Origin: an uncultured Granulicella sp.
GTDB lineage: Bacteria; Acidobacteriota; Terriglobia; Terriglobales; Acidobacteriaceae
NCBI GenBank assembly: GCA_903932155.1
Contig: CAIZFH010000030.1
Location: 1-49,259 of the forward strand
Length of the DNA stretch: 49,259 bases
Direction of reading: 5' to 3'
The notes under the pieces: model-generated
Seen by the model: only the letters and a program-made list of their open reading frames with translations
Told to the model about the DNA's origin: nothing
The model's database searches: none
Position numbers and translations under genes: made by a program
Part shown: piece after piece, positions 18,092 to 28,716 of the stretch
Layout of the letters: the number at the start of each line of letters is the position of its first letter
Numbering within the stretch: the stretch's first letter is position 1

Positions 18092-19324
18092 CTAAGGAAT
18101 GCCGTCATAGAACTGGACAAGATCTGTAGTACGGATAGCAAGCGTCTTGCCATCTGGTGTAAATGCAAGTGCTGTTTCGGAATAAAATTCTGTTCTGCTT
18201 TTTACGGGCAGTTCGATCTGCGCAGCTCGAGTCCACGTTGATGTATCAAAGATATCTACGCGGCGTGATGCAACATGCTCGTTGATATCGAGCGCAGGAT
18301 GTCCACCGGCCATTGTGTCAATTATCACTGCAATTCGGCCCCCATCCTCAGAGACGGCTATTTCAGTTCTTTCTTTTACCTCACGGTCTTGTGCAGGGAC
18401 AAAATAGATCAAAGATCCATTCTGGTCGTAAACAACGATGCTTCCATCATCGATTCTGCTTGAGAAATAAGCGGTTTCACGATCAAACATAAGTGCATCG
18501 ACCGGTTGCATCCGTTCGGGGGGAATCTTTGTCTTTTCTGAACAATACTTGCCTTCAGCTACCCCGAATGTACCAACATAAGCGGGTTTCGCATATAGTC
18601 CGCTGTCATAATCGAGCTCAGCATATCTTCCGTCATCCGCGAATGATCGAAACCCGATGTAGTGGCCGTAATCGGGACGAGGAGGGTAGGTGCAGCGCTG
18701 GATGATCTTCAACGTGTCTGGGTCGATCCACGTGTAACTGCTTTCGGCATGAATATAGCCATCAATAACAATGACAAGGCTTTTTCGCCCAGGAGACTGC
18801 GTTACTCGATAGTATTCGTGATCGGATGACCTCAACAATTCGAAGGTTGCTAGATCCTTGAATCCAGTTTGATCAATCAAGTGAAGCTGATCGTTTGCCA
18901 CTACGAGCATGCTTCTTTTATTAGAGAACATAATCGCAGCGGGGCTGCTTTCTGTAGTTGGTCGATTCAGCCGCACCTCGCACTTCAGCGGAGAGCCAGA
19001 CAACTCAACTATGTTGTATTGCGCTCCGGAGTCGGGCTTTGCACGAGGAACTAATTTGGATGATTTTGTAACATAGCCAGTCCAGAGATTTCCCTGATGA
19101 TCGAACGCCATAATCGAAGGAGCATCGCCGCTGGGCTTCATGCCAAGTGGATCATGGGGTGTGGGCTGCCACCCGCAGATCTTTAAAGATAGACTCCGAG
19201 TGGGCAAAAGCACGGCTGGTGCATTCTTCGATTGGGCTTCGGATATCGTACCAACAACACCTACGACGAATGCAACACTGATACATACAGCGCCGCTAAT
19301 ACGGAAGCATTGGGTTATTTCCAT
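18092..19324 (-). CDS. Secreted beta-propeller-like protein of unknown function
   Basis: Protein of 410 residues with an N-terminal hydrophobic segment (about residues 10-30) consistent with a signal peptide or anchor. The rest is rich in short beta-strand blocks. Several fragments fit propeller blades (IMAFDHQGNLWTGYV, LALTPDGKTLAIRTTD-like endings, IAVSEDGGRIAVIID). No catalytic motif is recognised. The ATG at 19324 is preferred over the longer frame from 19348 because it directly precedes the hydrophobic segment. GC content is visibly below that of the neighbours, which with the surrounding repeats and gene remnant suggests an acquired or fast-evolving gene. No operon partner. Confidence 0.65.
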   Translation of the reverse strand: MEITQCFRISGAVCISVAFVVGVVGTISEAQSKNAPAVLLPTRSLSLKICGWQPTPHDPLGMKPSGDAPSIMAFDHQGNLWTGYVTKSSKLVPRAKPDSGAQYNIVELSGSPLKCEVRLNRPTTESSPAAIMFSNKRSMLVVANDQLHLIDQTGFKDLATFELLRSSDHEYYRVTQSPGRKSLVIVIDGYIHAESSYTWIDPDTLKIIQRCTYPPRPDYGHYIGFRSFADDGRYAELDYDSGLYAKPAYVGTFGVAEGKYCSEKTKIPPERMQPVDALMFDRETAYFSSRIDDGSIVVYDQNGSLIYFVPAQDREVKERTEIAVSEDGGRIAVIIDTMAGGHPALDINEHVASRRVDIFDTSTWTRAAQIELPVKSRTEFYSETALAFTPDGKTLAIRTTDLVQFYDGIP

Positions 19325-19380
19325 TTTGACCCCCAACCCAAACGTCACTATAGCATTTGGCTACAGGGTTCATCGCGGTT

Positions 19381-19707
19381 TTATCGCAATGGGTGGGGTG
19401 AATGGATGAGGGCCGCCAGCGCTTCCATCGCCTCGCTCGGCTCGGGCCGCACGCGGAAGTCGGCATAGCCCTCGCTGAAGGCAATCGTCCCATCCTGCCG
19501 CACCACGAAGACCGCGGGCAGCGGCAGACGCCAGCTCTCTTCGCTCGCATTCGCATAGGTGCCGCCGGAGTTGACGAACGGAATGTTCACCAGAATTCCC
19601 TCGTAGTAGCGGCGATGCTCCTCCGGCACGGTGTAGGCAATGCCAAATCGCTCGGCCAGCGCTGCGCCCGCGTCCGAAAGGATGGGGCACCCGAAGTTTT
19701 GTGGCAA
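19381..19707 (-). pseudogene. Truncated AhpC/TSA-type peroxiredoxin (3' fragment)
   Basis: About 108 codons encode only the C-terminal half of a thioredoxin-fold peroxiredoxin: PILSDAGAALAERFGIAYTVPEE, then LPLPAVFVVRQDGTIAFSEGYADFRVRPEPSE. The N-terminal half with the peroxidatic Cys (expected in a T-x-x-C-type motif) is missing, and no matching sequence is visible upstream before the amidohydrolase stop at 19775. The frame opens with TTG in the middle of the domain and has no SD. It is best read as a remnant left by a deletion. Confidence 0.7.
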
Positions 19708-19774
19708 TTCAAAGGATAAGCCGCCCGCCAGATGACGATGGAGCGCATGAGGCAGAACCGGTTGAGCACTTCAA

Positions 19775-20683
19775 CTACACGCCGAATGGCCAGACTAGCT
19801 GCACTGTCTTGGAAAATATCTGCGCATGGTCTTGCGCGGGCAGGAAGTCGAAGTGGTCGCGATAGAGCGCGACGGTCTGCGCATAGGACTGCTTGGGCAG
19901 CGAGATGGGCCAGTCGGTCCCGGCCATCAGGCGTTTGGCGCCGAAGACATCGTACAGCCGCTTCACCTGCGCGGCAGCGTCGGGATACGGATACGCCTGC
20001 CTCGATAGCGACCACATGTGCGATACCTTGACGAAGATGTGCGGGTACTGAGCAAGGGCCAGCAGCAGGTCCAACTGCTCGGGGTGGTCCAGCGGCGTGT
20101 CGGCCATGTGGTCGATGACGATCTGCAGGTCGGGGTTTGCCTCGATGAGCGGATGTATCTGAGGCAGCCGCGTAGCTGGGATCAGCAGGGTCATCGGCAC
20201 CTTGAGCTGTGCGCAACGCTTCCACAACGGCGGCATCAGCGGACCGGTAAGCCAATCGCCGCCGGGGCCAGCGGCAGGGCTTAGTCGCACGCCGCTAAAT
20301 CCCTGCTCCTGGGTGAGCTTGCTGAGCTGGTCCGGCGCGGCGGGGTCCTCGGGATTGACGCGGCACACGCCGTGGAAGTCCTTGGGGTAGCGCTTCAGCA
20401 CGCTGGCCAGATAGCTGTTGTCCCACTTGTAATGAATCACCTGAATGCAAACCGTGCGCAGGACATTGTTGGCGTGCATCAGGTCCAGCAGCATCTCGGC
20501 AGACGCGTCTGCCGGATTTGGATGAACGCCCCCGGAAAACGGAAACGCCGGATCGGTCTTCCACACATGCACGTGCGAGTCGATGAAGGGAACAGGCGCG
20601 GTCTGCGCAAACATACGCGGCGCAAGCACGGCGGCGGTTGAGGCGGCGGCTGAGGTGGCGAGGAATTGGCGGCGATTCAGCAT
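19775..20683 (-). CDS. Exported amidohydrolase (amidohydrolase-2 family)
   Basis: TIM-barrel metal hydrolase of 302 residues with a Tat-type leader (NRRQFLATSAAAS, then a hydrophobic stretch and Ala-rich cleavage region). The first-strand metal motif is IDSHVHVW, further segments are VIDHMAD and VKVSHMWSL, and the final catalytic Asp is in LMAGTDWPIS. The family includes L-fuconolactonase-like lactonases and decarboxylases; the substrate is unknown. It probably acts in the periplasm. It follows the DUF4175 gene on the same strand after about 108 bp and may be transcribed separately. The truncated peroxiredoxin lies directly downstream. Confidence 0.82.
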   Translation of the reverse strand: MLNRRQFLATSAAASTAAVLAPRMFAQTAPVPFIDSHVHVWKTDPAFPFSGGVHPNPADASAEMLLDLMHANNVLRTVCIQVIHYKWDNSYLASVLKRYPKDFHGVCRVNPEDPAAPDQLSKLTQEQGFSGVRLSPAAGPGGDWLTGPLMPPLWKRCAQLKVPMTLLIPATRLPQIHPLIEANPDLQIVIDHMADTPLDHPEQLDLLLALAQYPHIFVKVSHMWSLSRQAYPYPDAAAQVKRLYDVFGAKRLMAGTDWPISLPKQSYAQTVALYRDHFDFLPAQDHAQIFSKTVQLVWPFGV

Positions 20684-20791
20684 ATGGTATGCAAGTGTAC
20701 CGTGTTGCCTGTAGCCGTGGCATATCAGAAATCATCCGCGGCCCGGCTGCCACTTATTTGCGCCGTACACAATCAGAACTCTACCCGGGCT

Positions 20792-23700
20792 CTATGGGTT
20801 CTTGCTGAGCCGGCGGTAGTACTCCGCGACGGAATCCTGGTATCCCGCGGGAACAGCGTCGGGCTTGCCGGTGCGTGCTTCGGTGGAGGCGTCATCGCGC
20901 TGCAGCTGGAGTTCGATCTTATCGACCGAGCTGAGCACTTCGCGATGCATCTGCTCCACCATAGCTGGATTGCCTGGAAAGCGGCTTGGATCGAGTTGCT
21001 GCATCTGTTTCGTTAAATCCGCTACCTGCTTCTCGGTCTGCGGGTCACTCTGCACCAATTGCCGGAGCTGGTTCAACTCGCGCATGCCCTGCTGATAGGT
21101 AGCCTCTGTATCTGCGGGATTGCCTGCGGCATTGGTGGGCGCAACTTGTTGCCCGGGCTGGCCGTAGTGGTTGTTGCCGGTGTTGATGTTGCCCCACGCC
21201 GTGCCGCCCCCGCCACCTCCGCTATTGCGTATATCGCCGCTCTGGCCGCCTGCGGTCCGGTTGCCGACATCTCCGCCGACTGGTGCACCGCCGCCGCCGC
21301 GCTGACCTGGGTTATTTCCCGCCTGCTGGCCACCCCGGCCATTGCCGCCGCCTTGTTGCTGGCCTCCCTGTCCGTTGCCGGCCTGTTGTCCGCCGCCGCG
21401 CTGACCGCCTTGTCCGTTCTGGCCTTGCCCATTCTGTACTTGGCCGTTTTGCCCTTGGCCGTTTTGCCCTTGCCCATTCTGGCCTTGTCCATTTTGGCCG
21501 GACCCATTTTGTCCGGGCCGGTTCTGGGCTTGCCCATTCTGGCCTTGCCCGTTCTGGCCAGGCCTGCCATTGCCGGCGCGCGCTGCCGCCATAGCTTGAA
21601 TCTGGTTGCGTAAGCGCTCCACCTGATTGAGTGCCGCGGTTTCGTCACCCTGCTGCCCTGCGCCGCGTTGTCCCGGCTGGCCCTGCCCCATTCCCTGCTG
21701 CGCCTGGCGGAGTTGCTGGCTCAATTTGTCCAGTCCCTGCGCAATTTCCGTTTCAGTTCCATTCGAATTCGGATTGATGCCGCTGCGCAGCCAGTCCGCC
21801 GTTCGCTGCACATGGTTGTCCAGATCGGATTCATCCATACTGGTCAGCGCATCGCGCAACTTCTGCGCAACCCCGGGTTGATTGGGAGCCATCTCGCGTT
21901 CCGCATCGCGGATGCCTTTCTGCAGCTTCGACAGTTGGTCGGAGAGCTGTTGCCGCTGCTGCGCAAGCTGGTCGCGTTGGCGGATCAGCTCAGCCATATT
22001 GTTCATGTCCGTGGCACCGGCTTGCCCCTGCTGGCTGGCCAGCTTGTTGATCTGGTCCGCCTGCGCATGCTCCTCCTGCGTAAGTTGACCGGCCTCGCGC
22101 GCGAGGTTGTCGACTTTGTTAGACGCAAGCTGCTGCTGTGTTCCGGCAAGCAGGTTGGTGGCATCGCGCAAACGGTCTGCGGCCTGCTGCGCGGCACCTG
22201 TGCCCTGCTGCGGCGCGCCACTGCCTTTCATCGCATCCGTTGCCTGCTGCAGACGGCTCAGCGCCTGCTGAATCCGCTGATCTCCAGCCTGGCCTGAAGG
22301 TTGGCTGCCAGTTTGCCGTCGCGATGCCTGCGAACCGTTTTGACCAGCGGAACCGCCTTGAGCCTGTGAACTCTGTTGCCCTGAGGCCGACCCGGCAGAA
22401 CCGCTTGAGCCTTGCTGGCCTTGTTGGCCTTGTTGACCTTGTTGACCCTGCTGGCCTTGTTGGCCCTGCTGGCCTTGTTGACCTTGCTGGCCTTGCTGGC
22501 CTTGCTGGCCCTGCTGGCCTTGTTGGCTGTTGTTCGCCATCTGCTCCATCTGGCGCTGAAGTTGCTCGGCTTCGCGCCGCAGCATCTCCTGTTGCCAGCG
22601 CTCCTGGAAGCTTTGTTGCGGATTGGGCCTCTGGTTGGCCAGGTCGGCCTGCCGTTTCGCCAACGCATCGAGCTTCTCCAGCGCGTCTTCTACGTCCTTC
22701 TCATGCTGCTCCTGCGGAGAAGCGGTCTGCGCCGTCTCGTACTGGTTCTTTGCCGTATCAAGTTCCAGGTCGAAGAGGCTGGCCAGATCGCGTCCTGCGC
22801 CGCCACCTCCTCCGCCCCCACCACCGCCGCCGCGCTGACCAAAGGCCACCTGAATCTGGCGGAAGGTTGCCTCCGCGCGCAACAGAGCCTGCAGCGCCTT
22901 CTGCTCCAGTGGAATCGCGTCCTTCCACTGCATGCCCTTCAACTTAGCCATCGAGGGGTCCATGGCCGCTGCTGCCGCCTGCATGTCCTTGTCGAAGTCG
23001 GTGAACTCCTCATTGGCCGCGGAGATGTCGCGGCTCTGCATGCGGACAGAAAGGGCCATCACCTGGTCGCGCAGTTTATGCTGCGCATCGGACAAGAACT
23101 GGCCTTGGGCCGCTGCGTCCTTGGGTGTCGCTGTCTTGTCGTTCTGCTGCTTCCATGTGGCGGCGATTAACTCCTTTTGGCGTTTGGATATCTCGGTCTG
23201 ATTGTTGTTCTGTCCGCCGCCTCCACCACCACCGCCGCCGCCGCCGCCGCTCTGCTGCGACTGGGAAAACTCGCGCTCGAAGGGATCCACCTGGATGAAG
23301 CCAATGTCTGTGCGGGCCTCCGTATTGCCGTCTTTCGCGGTCGCATACACGCTGACCAGATCGCCGGGTGTCAGCTTGTAGTCCTCCAGCGGCAGCAGGT
23401 ACGAACCATCGGCAGTCTTCTCGCCGGGCGTCTTCAGCAGGTTCACATCGCGGTCTGGCCCACCGTTCACCGAGTAGTGAAGGTGCATATCTTTGAGGCC
23501 AAACTGGTCGGCCGCCTTTACACCGACCGTGACCTCTTCGATGGGGCTGGCCCGGTAATCGCCGCCGGGGCGATTGATGGCAATCTGTGGCGGCTGCGCT
23601 TTGTCGGTCGCGATAAAGTAATCTTCCGAGAGCCGCACGGGTTGGCCTTCGTCGGTGGCGGCCACATGATAGGCGCCGTCCTTATCCATATGGATGGTTC

Positions 23701-24745
23701 CCTTGTACTTATTGCCCTCGACACTCGTCAGATGAATGGGTTGGCCACCGTCGAGTGTGAGTTGCCCATCCTTCAAGGGACGGTCCATCTCCACTTCGAT
23801 TGCTGCTTCAGTACCTTCGATCGCGCGCAGATCGCCTGAATGCTCCTCGTTCTCCGGCTTCATTCCGGTCCAGGCGGGATAGCGATAGGTAACGCGAACA
23901 TCCTTCACGGATGGCAGGTCCACCACGCGAACTTTGAAGTGTGCGGAGACCAGCGGCCCGGCGGCCACATAGTACTCGACATTCTCCGGCAATCCGGCGA
24001 AGACGAATTGATAGGTGGCTCCATTGCCTGTATCCGGCAGGGCTTGCATGGCCACGGGCTCCCATCCTTCGGCGCTCTGGTAGTGGGCGAACAGCCGCGC
24101 CTTGTCGGGCTGCATTCCGCCCACGCGCGCGGTAATCAGCTGATCGCTGTTGCGTCGCACAGTTACGTCGCCCGGCATCACCGTGATGGTGTACAGCGGC
24201 GAGACATTCTTCTTCGGGCCGGTCCAGAGCAGAGATGATCCATATCCCAGGTAGCCAGGTCCGGCGGCAATCATCCAGAGCAGCACCGCAAGGCAACCCA
24301 GTCCCGCTCCGCCAAGCGCGAACAGGCGGTTGTCTGGAACCAGCGAGGAAGGCGTAACATACTGCGTCCGCGCCAGGGTATCGGCGGCAAGAAGCTCCAG
24401 AAAGGGATCGTCGGCGTTGGCGGCTCGCTCCTGGAATGTGGTCAGGCGTTGTTCCATCTCTGGATTCGCTGCTTCGGCATTACCCACAGCGCGCGCGCGC
24501 GTCAGGCGCATCAACGGTACGGCAACGCCATAGATCGCGGCCACGGCGAGTGCCGCGAAGATGGACAACCGCGCTGCCGTGACTCCATGATCCGGAAACG
24601 CAAAGTGGTTGAGCAGCAGCACCATGCCGACCGTAATGGCGAGGGCAGTACCAGTAAAGATGGCTGCGCCGCGGAGCCACGCTCCCAGCCGAAACCGTTG
24701 CTGCAACTGCGTGATGTAGGCATTGAGATCGCTGTGGTTGCTCAT
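20792..24745 (-). CDS. Giant DUF4175-family membrane protein
   Basis: Protein of about 1317 residues. Two TM helices lie near the N-terminus (around residues 27-80) and a third near 150-175. An extracytoplasmic Ig-like region follows to about 510. Then come long helical, Gln-rich stretches and low-complexity blocks: GGGGGGGGGGG runs, about thirteen QQG repeats (22410-22526 in DNA) and many NGQGQNGQ units (about 21420-21570). The architecture matches DUF4175 proteins found beside MoxR/DUF58/VWA genes. The start at 24745 follows GGGAGGA and overlaps the BatA-like stop by ATGA. I infer a large cell-envelope component of the MoxR machine; its molecular role is unknown. Confidence 0.85.
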   Translation of the reverse strand: MSNHSDLNAYITQLQQRFRLGAWLRGAAIFTGTALAITVGMVLLLNHFAFPDHGVTAARLSIFAALAVAAIYGVAVPLMRLTRARAVGNAEAANPEMEQRLTTFQERAANADDPFLELLAADTLARTQYVTPSSLVPDNRLFALGGAGLGCLAVLLWMIAAGPGYLGYGSSLLWTGPKKNVSPLYTITVMPGDVTVRRNSDQLITARVGGMQPDKARLFAHYQSAEGWEPVAMQALPDTGNGATYQFVFAGLPENVEYYVAAGPLVSAHFKVRVVDLPSVKDVRVTYRYPAWTGMKPENEEHSGDLRAIEGTEAAIEVEMDRPLKDGQLTLDGGQPIHLTSVEGNKYKGTIHMDKDGAYHVAATDEGQPVRLSEDYFIATDKAQPPQIAINRPGGDYRASPIEEVTVGVKAADQFGLKDMHLHYSVNGGPDRDVNLLKTPGEKTADGSYLLPLEDYKLTPGDLVSVYATAKDGNTEARTDIGFIQVDPFEREFSQSQQSGGGGGGGGGGGGQNNNQTEISKRQKELIAATWKQQNDKTATPKDAAAQGQFLSDAQHKLRDQVMALSVRMQSRDISAANEEFTDFDKDMQAAAAAMDPSMAKLKGMQWKDAIPLEQKALQALLRAEATFRQIQVAFGQRGGGGGGGGGGGAGRDLASLFDLELDTAKNQYETAQTASPQEQHEKDVEDALEKLDALAKRQADLANQRPNPQQSFQERWQQEMLRREAEQLQRQMEQMANNSQQGQQGQQGQQGQQGQQGQQGQQGQQGQQGQQGQQGQQGSSGSAGSASGQQSSQAQGGSAGQNGSQASRRQTGSQPSGQAGDQRIQQALSRLQQATDAMKGSGAPQQGTGAAQQAADRLRDATNLLAGTQQQLASNKVDNLAREAGQLTQEEHAQADQINKLASQQGQAGATDMNNMAELIRQRDQLAQQRQQLSDQLSKLQKGIRDAEREMAPNQPGVAQKLRDALTSMDESDLDNHVQRTADWLRSGINPNSNGTETEIAQGLDKLSQQLRQAQQGMGQGQPGQRGAGQQGDETAALNQVERLRNQIQAMAAARAGNGRPGQNGQGQNGQAQNRPGQNGSGQNGQGQNGQGQNGQGQNGQVQNGQGQNGQGGQRGGGQQAGNGQGGQQQGGGNGRGGQQAGNNPGQRGGGGAPVGGDVGNRTAGGQSGDIRNSGGGGGGTAWGNINTGNNHYGQPGQQVAPTNAAGNPADTEATYQQGMRELNQLRQLVQSDPQTEKQVADLTKQMQQLDPSRFPGNPAMVEQMHREVLSSVDKIELQLQRDDASTEARTGKPDAVPAGYQDSVAEYYRRLSKNP
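22410..22526 (-). repeat. 9-bp tandem repeat coding QQG (13 units)
   Basis: Thirteen consecutive 9-bp units (plus strand CCTTGCTGG with variants at the third, sixth and ninth bases) encode repeated Gln-Gln-Gly inside the DUF4175 protein. Units differ only at synonymous positions. Because the unit is a multiple of three, copy-number change would alter length without a frameshift. Confidence 0.85.
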
Positions 24746-26787
24746 ACTTCCTCCCGCTGCGTGCCCATGTATCCGCTGGCGAGCGCCGTCTCCGCCAATG
24801 CGACGACCAGTGCAAACAGCATAACGTACCACCATAAGCTAACGGGCCGGGTCTTACCTTCCACGGGTACGGCATCTGTCGTCTGGGTTGCGCCACTGCC
24901 GGAACTTCCGCTCCAAAGTTGTTGCACATCCTGCGCCATCGGCTCCAGGTCGGACTCGCGCCGGTCGGGATTTACTCCGATGACGGCATCGCGCCCATCG
25001 GCAAACCGTATCTGATAGTAGCCCGCGCGTTGCAGGCGGAACGACTCGACGGTTCGCGCCTCGCTGAGTGAGAGCGGACGACGGCCATCCGGATCAATCA
25101 CCTCGACGTTCGCGACTGAACCCACAGGATCGGCCGCGGCTCGCAGTGCAACGAAGGAATCCACCAGCCGCGATCCGCTGAGTCGCTCGCTGCCTGAGAG
25201 GTAGCGCGCTGTCTGGTCCACAAAAGCTACAAACACCGGGTGCAGCGGCAGATCGTTGGTCAGGTTTTCAAGTCCAGATGTAAGCAGCAGAAGATGACCT
25301 TCGCCCATTTGTTTTTCCAGCAGCAGCGGCGTGCCGTCGGTCAAACGCGCTTCTACGCGCGCTTGCGCTGGATCCACCACCACGGTATAGAAGACCTTGA
25401 CTTCGGCCCATCCACCGTTATCGCGCCCCGGATTTTCCTGCTCCAGCGCGGGATAGTTGAAGTCCACCTGGCCCACCGTTGCCACGCTGCCGCTGCGCGC
25501 ATAATCATGCGCGTCCTTCGCACTGCCTCCCCATAACGGAATCTGCGCATGGTGCGCCGCATCGGTACCCAGCGCGATCAGCACACTGCCGCCCTTGGCC
25601 ACGTTCTGCGCAAGCGCGTGCTCAAAGATCGAAGGCAGCACCACCGTATCCGATAGCACCACGAAGGCATACTTGGACGGATCGAGGTCCGTCGCCTGCT
25701 CCGCAGCCACGGATTGCAACACAAACGAAGCGTGCGCCGCCGCCTGCAGCGCCGCATCGAAGTAGAGCGCCGAACGCGGATCGCCAGCGGCGTGGACGAA
25801 CAGAATCCGCTCCGGATCGGACCGCCGCACCACAAAGTCGCCGGCATCGTCGGCGGGAAAAGTGTCGCCGCCCTCGATCCGCACCGCGCAGCGATTGAAC
25901 CCATAGCCCACGTCGAGCGGCGCAAACTCAACGGTTGCGCGTCCGTTGGCCGGCACATCCACCTTTTTGGATGCGATCACCTTTCCATTCACCAGGAGTG
26001 AAACTGATTTCGAAGCAGCCGGTGTGCCAAAGCCCGCTACCACTGCCTGCACGCGCGACCGCTTGGGGTCTTTGGGGTCAGATAATTCAGCCGGCGCATC
26101 CACGCTTTCCACCGTCCAGTTGGGCGGTGCGACGCCCTCCGCCACGGGATGCAACCGCAGGGTAACGTTGCCGGGAAGGACCATGTCGGCAAAGTTGGCG
26201 GGCATGGCGCTGTGCTGCATGTCGCTGAAGAGATGAAGATCGATGGGGCCGTGGACGGTCTCGCTCATGGTGCGAATGGCCCGTCCCAGCTCACCGAAGT
26301 TGGCGTGCCCGTCTCCCGGCTGGATGCTCTCGAGCGCGGCGCGCAACTGCGCGTCGTCGTCGATCGGCTGCGTCATCACTTCGAGTTGCCCGCCAAACGC
26401 CATGATCTGTGCCTTCTGCGAATGCGTCTTAGCGGCAAGCTGGGCAAGCGCCTTCTGCTTCGCGTCCGCGAACCGTGTCCCGGCGCGCATGCTGAACGAG
26501 TTATCCAGCACGATAAGAAGCGTGCGCCCATTGGTATCCGCGGCGGCCCGCCGCACAAACGGATTCGCAAATGCAAGCACCACCAGCAACAACAATGCAA
26601 ATCGCAGAGCGAACAATAATAGATAGCGCAGCCGCCGGTGGCGCGTCGAGCTCTGAGTGCCGCGCTCGAAGAACATCAGCGAGCTAACCGGCCGCGGAAT
26701 GCTGATATGTTTCCGCAGCAGATGGACGAAGACCGGCACGCTCAGCGCCGCAAGTCCGCCCATAAACCATGGTGCGAGAAAGCCCAT
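24742..26787 (-). CDS. BatA-like membrane protein with VWA domain
   Basis: Protein of 681 residues. The N-terminal BatA module starts FLAPWFMGGLAALSVPVFVHLLRKH and is followed by a TM helix near residues 55-75. A von Willebrand A domain begins at about 90 with an intact MIDAS motif (VLDNSFSM, DxSxS). A GATase-like or beta-rich region follows, and a C-terminal TM helix lies near 655-675. The ATG at 26787 is preferred over the TTG one codon upstream. The start overlaps the DUF58 stop by one base (TGATG) and the stop overlaps the DUF4175 start (ATGA). VWA partners of MoxR ATPases are thought to act as metal-dependent adaptors; the target here is unknown. Confidence 0.88.
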   Translation of the reverse strand: MGFLAPWFMGGLAALSVPVFVHLLRKHISIPRPVSSLMFFERGTQSSTRHRRLRYLLLFALRFALLLLVVLAFANPFVRRAAADTNGRTLLIVLDNSFSMRAGTRFADAKQKALAQLAAKTHSQKAQIMAFGGQLEVMTQPIDDDAQLRAALESIQPGDGHANFGELGRAIRTMSETVHGPIDLHLFSDMQHSAMPANFADMVLPGNVTLRLHPVAEGVAPPNWTVESVDAPAELSDPKDPKRSRVQAVVAGFGTPAASKSVSLLVNGKVIASKKVDVPANGRATVEFAPLDVGYGFNRCAVRIEGGDTFPADDAGDFVVRRSDPERILFVHAAGDPRSALYFDAALQAAAHASFVLQSVAAEQATDLDPSKYAFVVLSDTVVLPSIFEHALAQNVAKGGSVLIALGTDAAHHAQIPLWGGSAKDAHDYARSGSVATVGQVDFNYPALEQENPGRDNGGWAEVKVFYTVVVDPAQARVEARLTDGTPLLLEKQMGEGHLLLLTSGLENLTNDLPLHPVFVAFVDQTARYLSGSERLSGSRLVDSFVALRAAADPVGSVANVEVIDPDGRRPLSLSEARTVESFRLQRAGYYQIRFADGRDAVIGVNPDRRESDLEPMAQDVQQLWSGSSGSGATQTTDAVPVEGKTRPVSLWWYVMLFALVVALAETALASGYMGTQREEV

Positions 26788-27673
26788 CAATTACCCGCCT
26801 TTCGCATGGTCAGGTACTCTCGCAGCGCCGCATCGAGAGGCTGATTAGTGGTGAGCAGTTGATAATCCATGCCCGCCGCCTGGGTGCGCGTGCGAAGCTC
26901 TTCAATATGCGCATCCACCTTTGTGCGGTAGGTGGTCTTGGCATATTCGGGGACCACTTCGATCCTCTGATCGGTTTCCAGATCGACCAGGACGGCCGAT
27001 CCCTTCATCACCGGACGTATCTCCTGCGGATCGAGAACATGGAACAGAACCACTTCGTTGCCGTGGAAGCGCAGTGGCTCAATGGCGCGCACGATGGTCT
27101 CGGGGTCCTCGTAAAAATCCGAAATGATGATTGCGATACCGCGCCGCTGCAGAAAGTTCTGAAAGTGAACTAAGGGTTTTGCAAAATCCGTGCGCGCATG
27201 CGGTTCCGCCCGCTCCAGTCCCGCGAACAGCCTCGCCATCTGGCCCTGCCGCGTGGATGGCCGGATGTACTCGCGGACTTCATCATCGAAGACAATCAGT
27301 CCTGCCGCATCGCGCTGATTGTGGATGGCCAGATAGAAGAGGGACGCGGCAATATATCGCGCGTAGTCCATCTTCATCGGAGGCCCGGAGGTGTATTGCA
27401 TCGAGTTGCTGGCATCCAGCAGCACCGTAAGCTGGCTGTTCGTCTCGCCGCGGTAGCGCTTCAGATAGCAGCGTTCGGTGCGCGCAAACAGGTTCCAGTC
27501 CACATGGCGCAGGTCGTCTCCCGGAGTGTAGGCGCGGTACTCCGCAAACTCCTGGCTGAACCCAAAGTCCGGCGAACGGTGCAGGCCGGCCACGAAGCCG
27601 TCCACCACCGTCTTTGCCAGCAGGTCCAGCGAAGAGATGCCGGCCAGCACACTGGGATCGAGAAACCGCTGCA

Positions 27674-27674
<1 letters not shown>
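26787..27674 (-). CDS. DUF58 domain protein
   Basis: Cytoplasmic protein of 295 residues with the DUF58 signature EFAEYRAYTPGDDLRHVDWN near residues 42-61. A VWA-like fold follows (TVLLDASNSM, another DxSxS). DUF58 proteins are near-constant neighbours of MoxR ATPases. The start is ATG 27674 (one codon inside the open frame) and overlaps the moxR stop by one base. The stop overlaps the BatA-like start by one base. Translation coupling implies stoichiometric production with MoxR. Confidence 0.93.
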
Positions 27675-28702
<1,028 letters not shown>

Positions 28703-28716
28703 GCATTCCCTCTCTT

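Noticed and set aside
21059-23170. Leu/Ala-rich plus-strand frames opposite the DUF4175 gene that look like membrane proteins
   Set aside because: They are the complement of Gln/Gly repeats (QQG reads as LL-rich) and have no starts or signals of their own.
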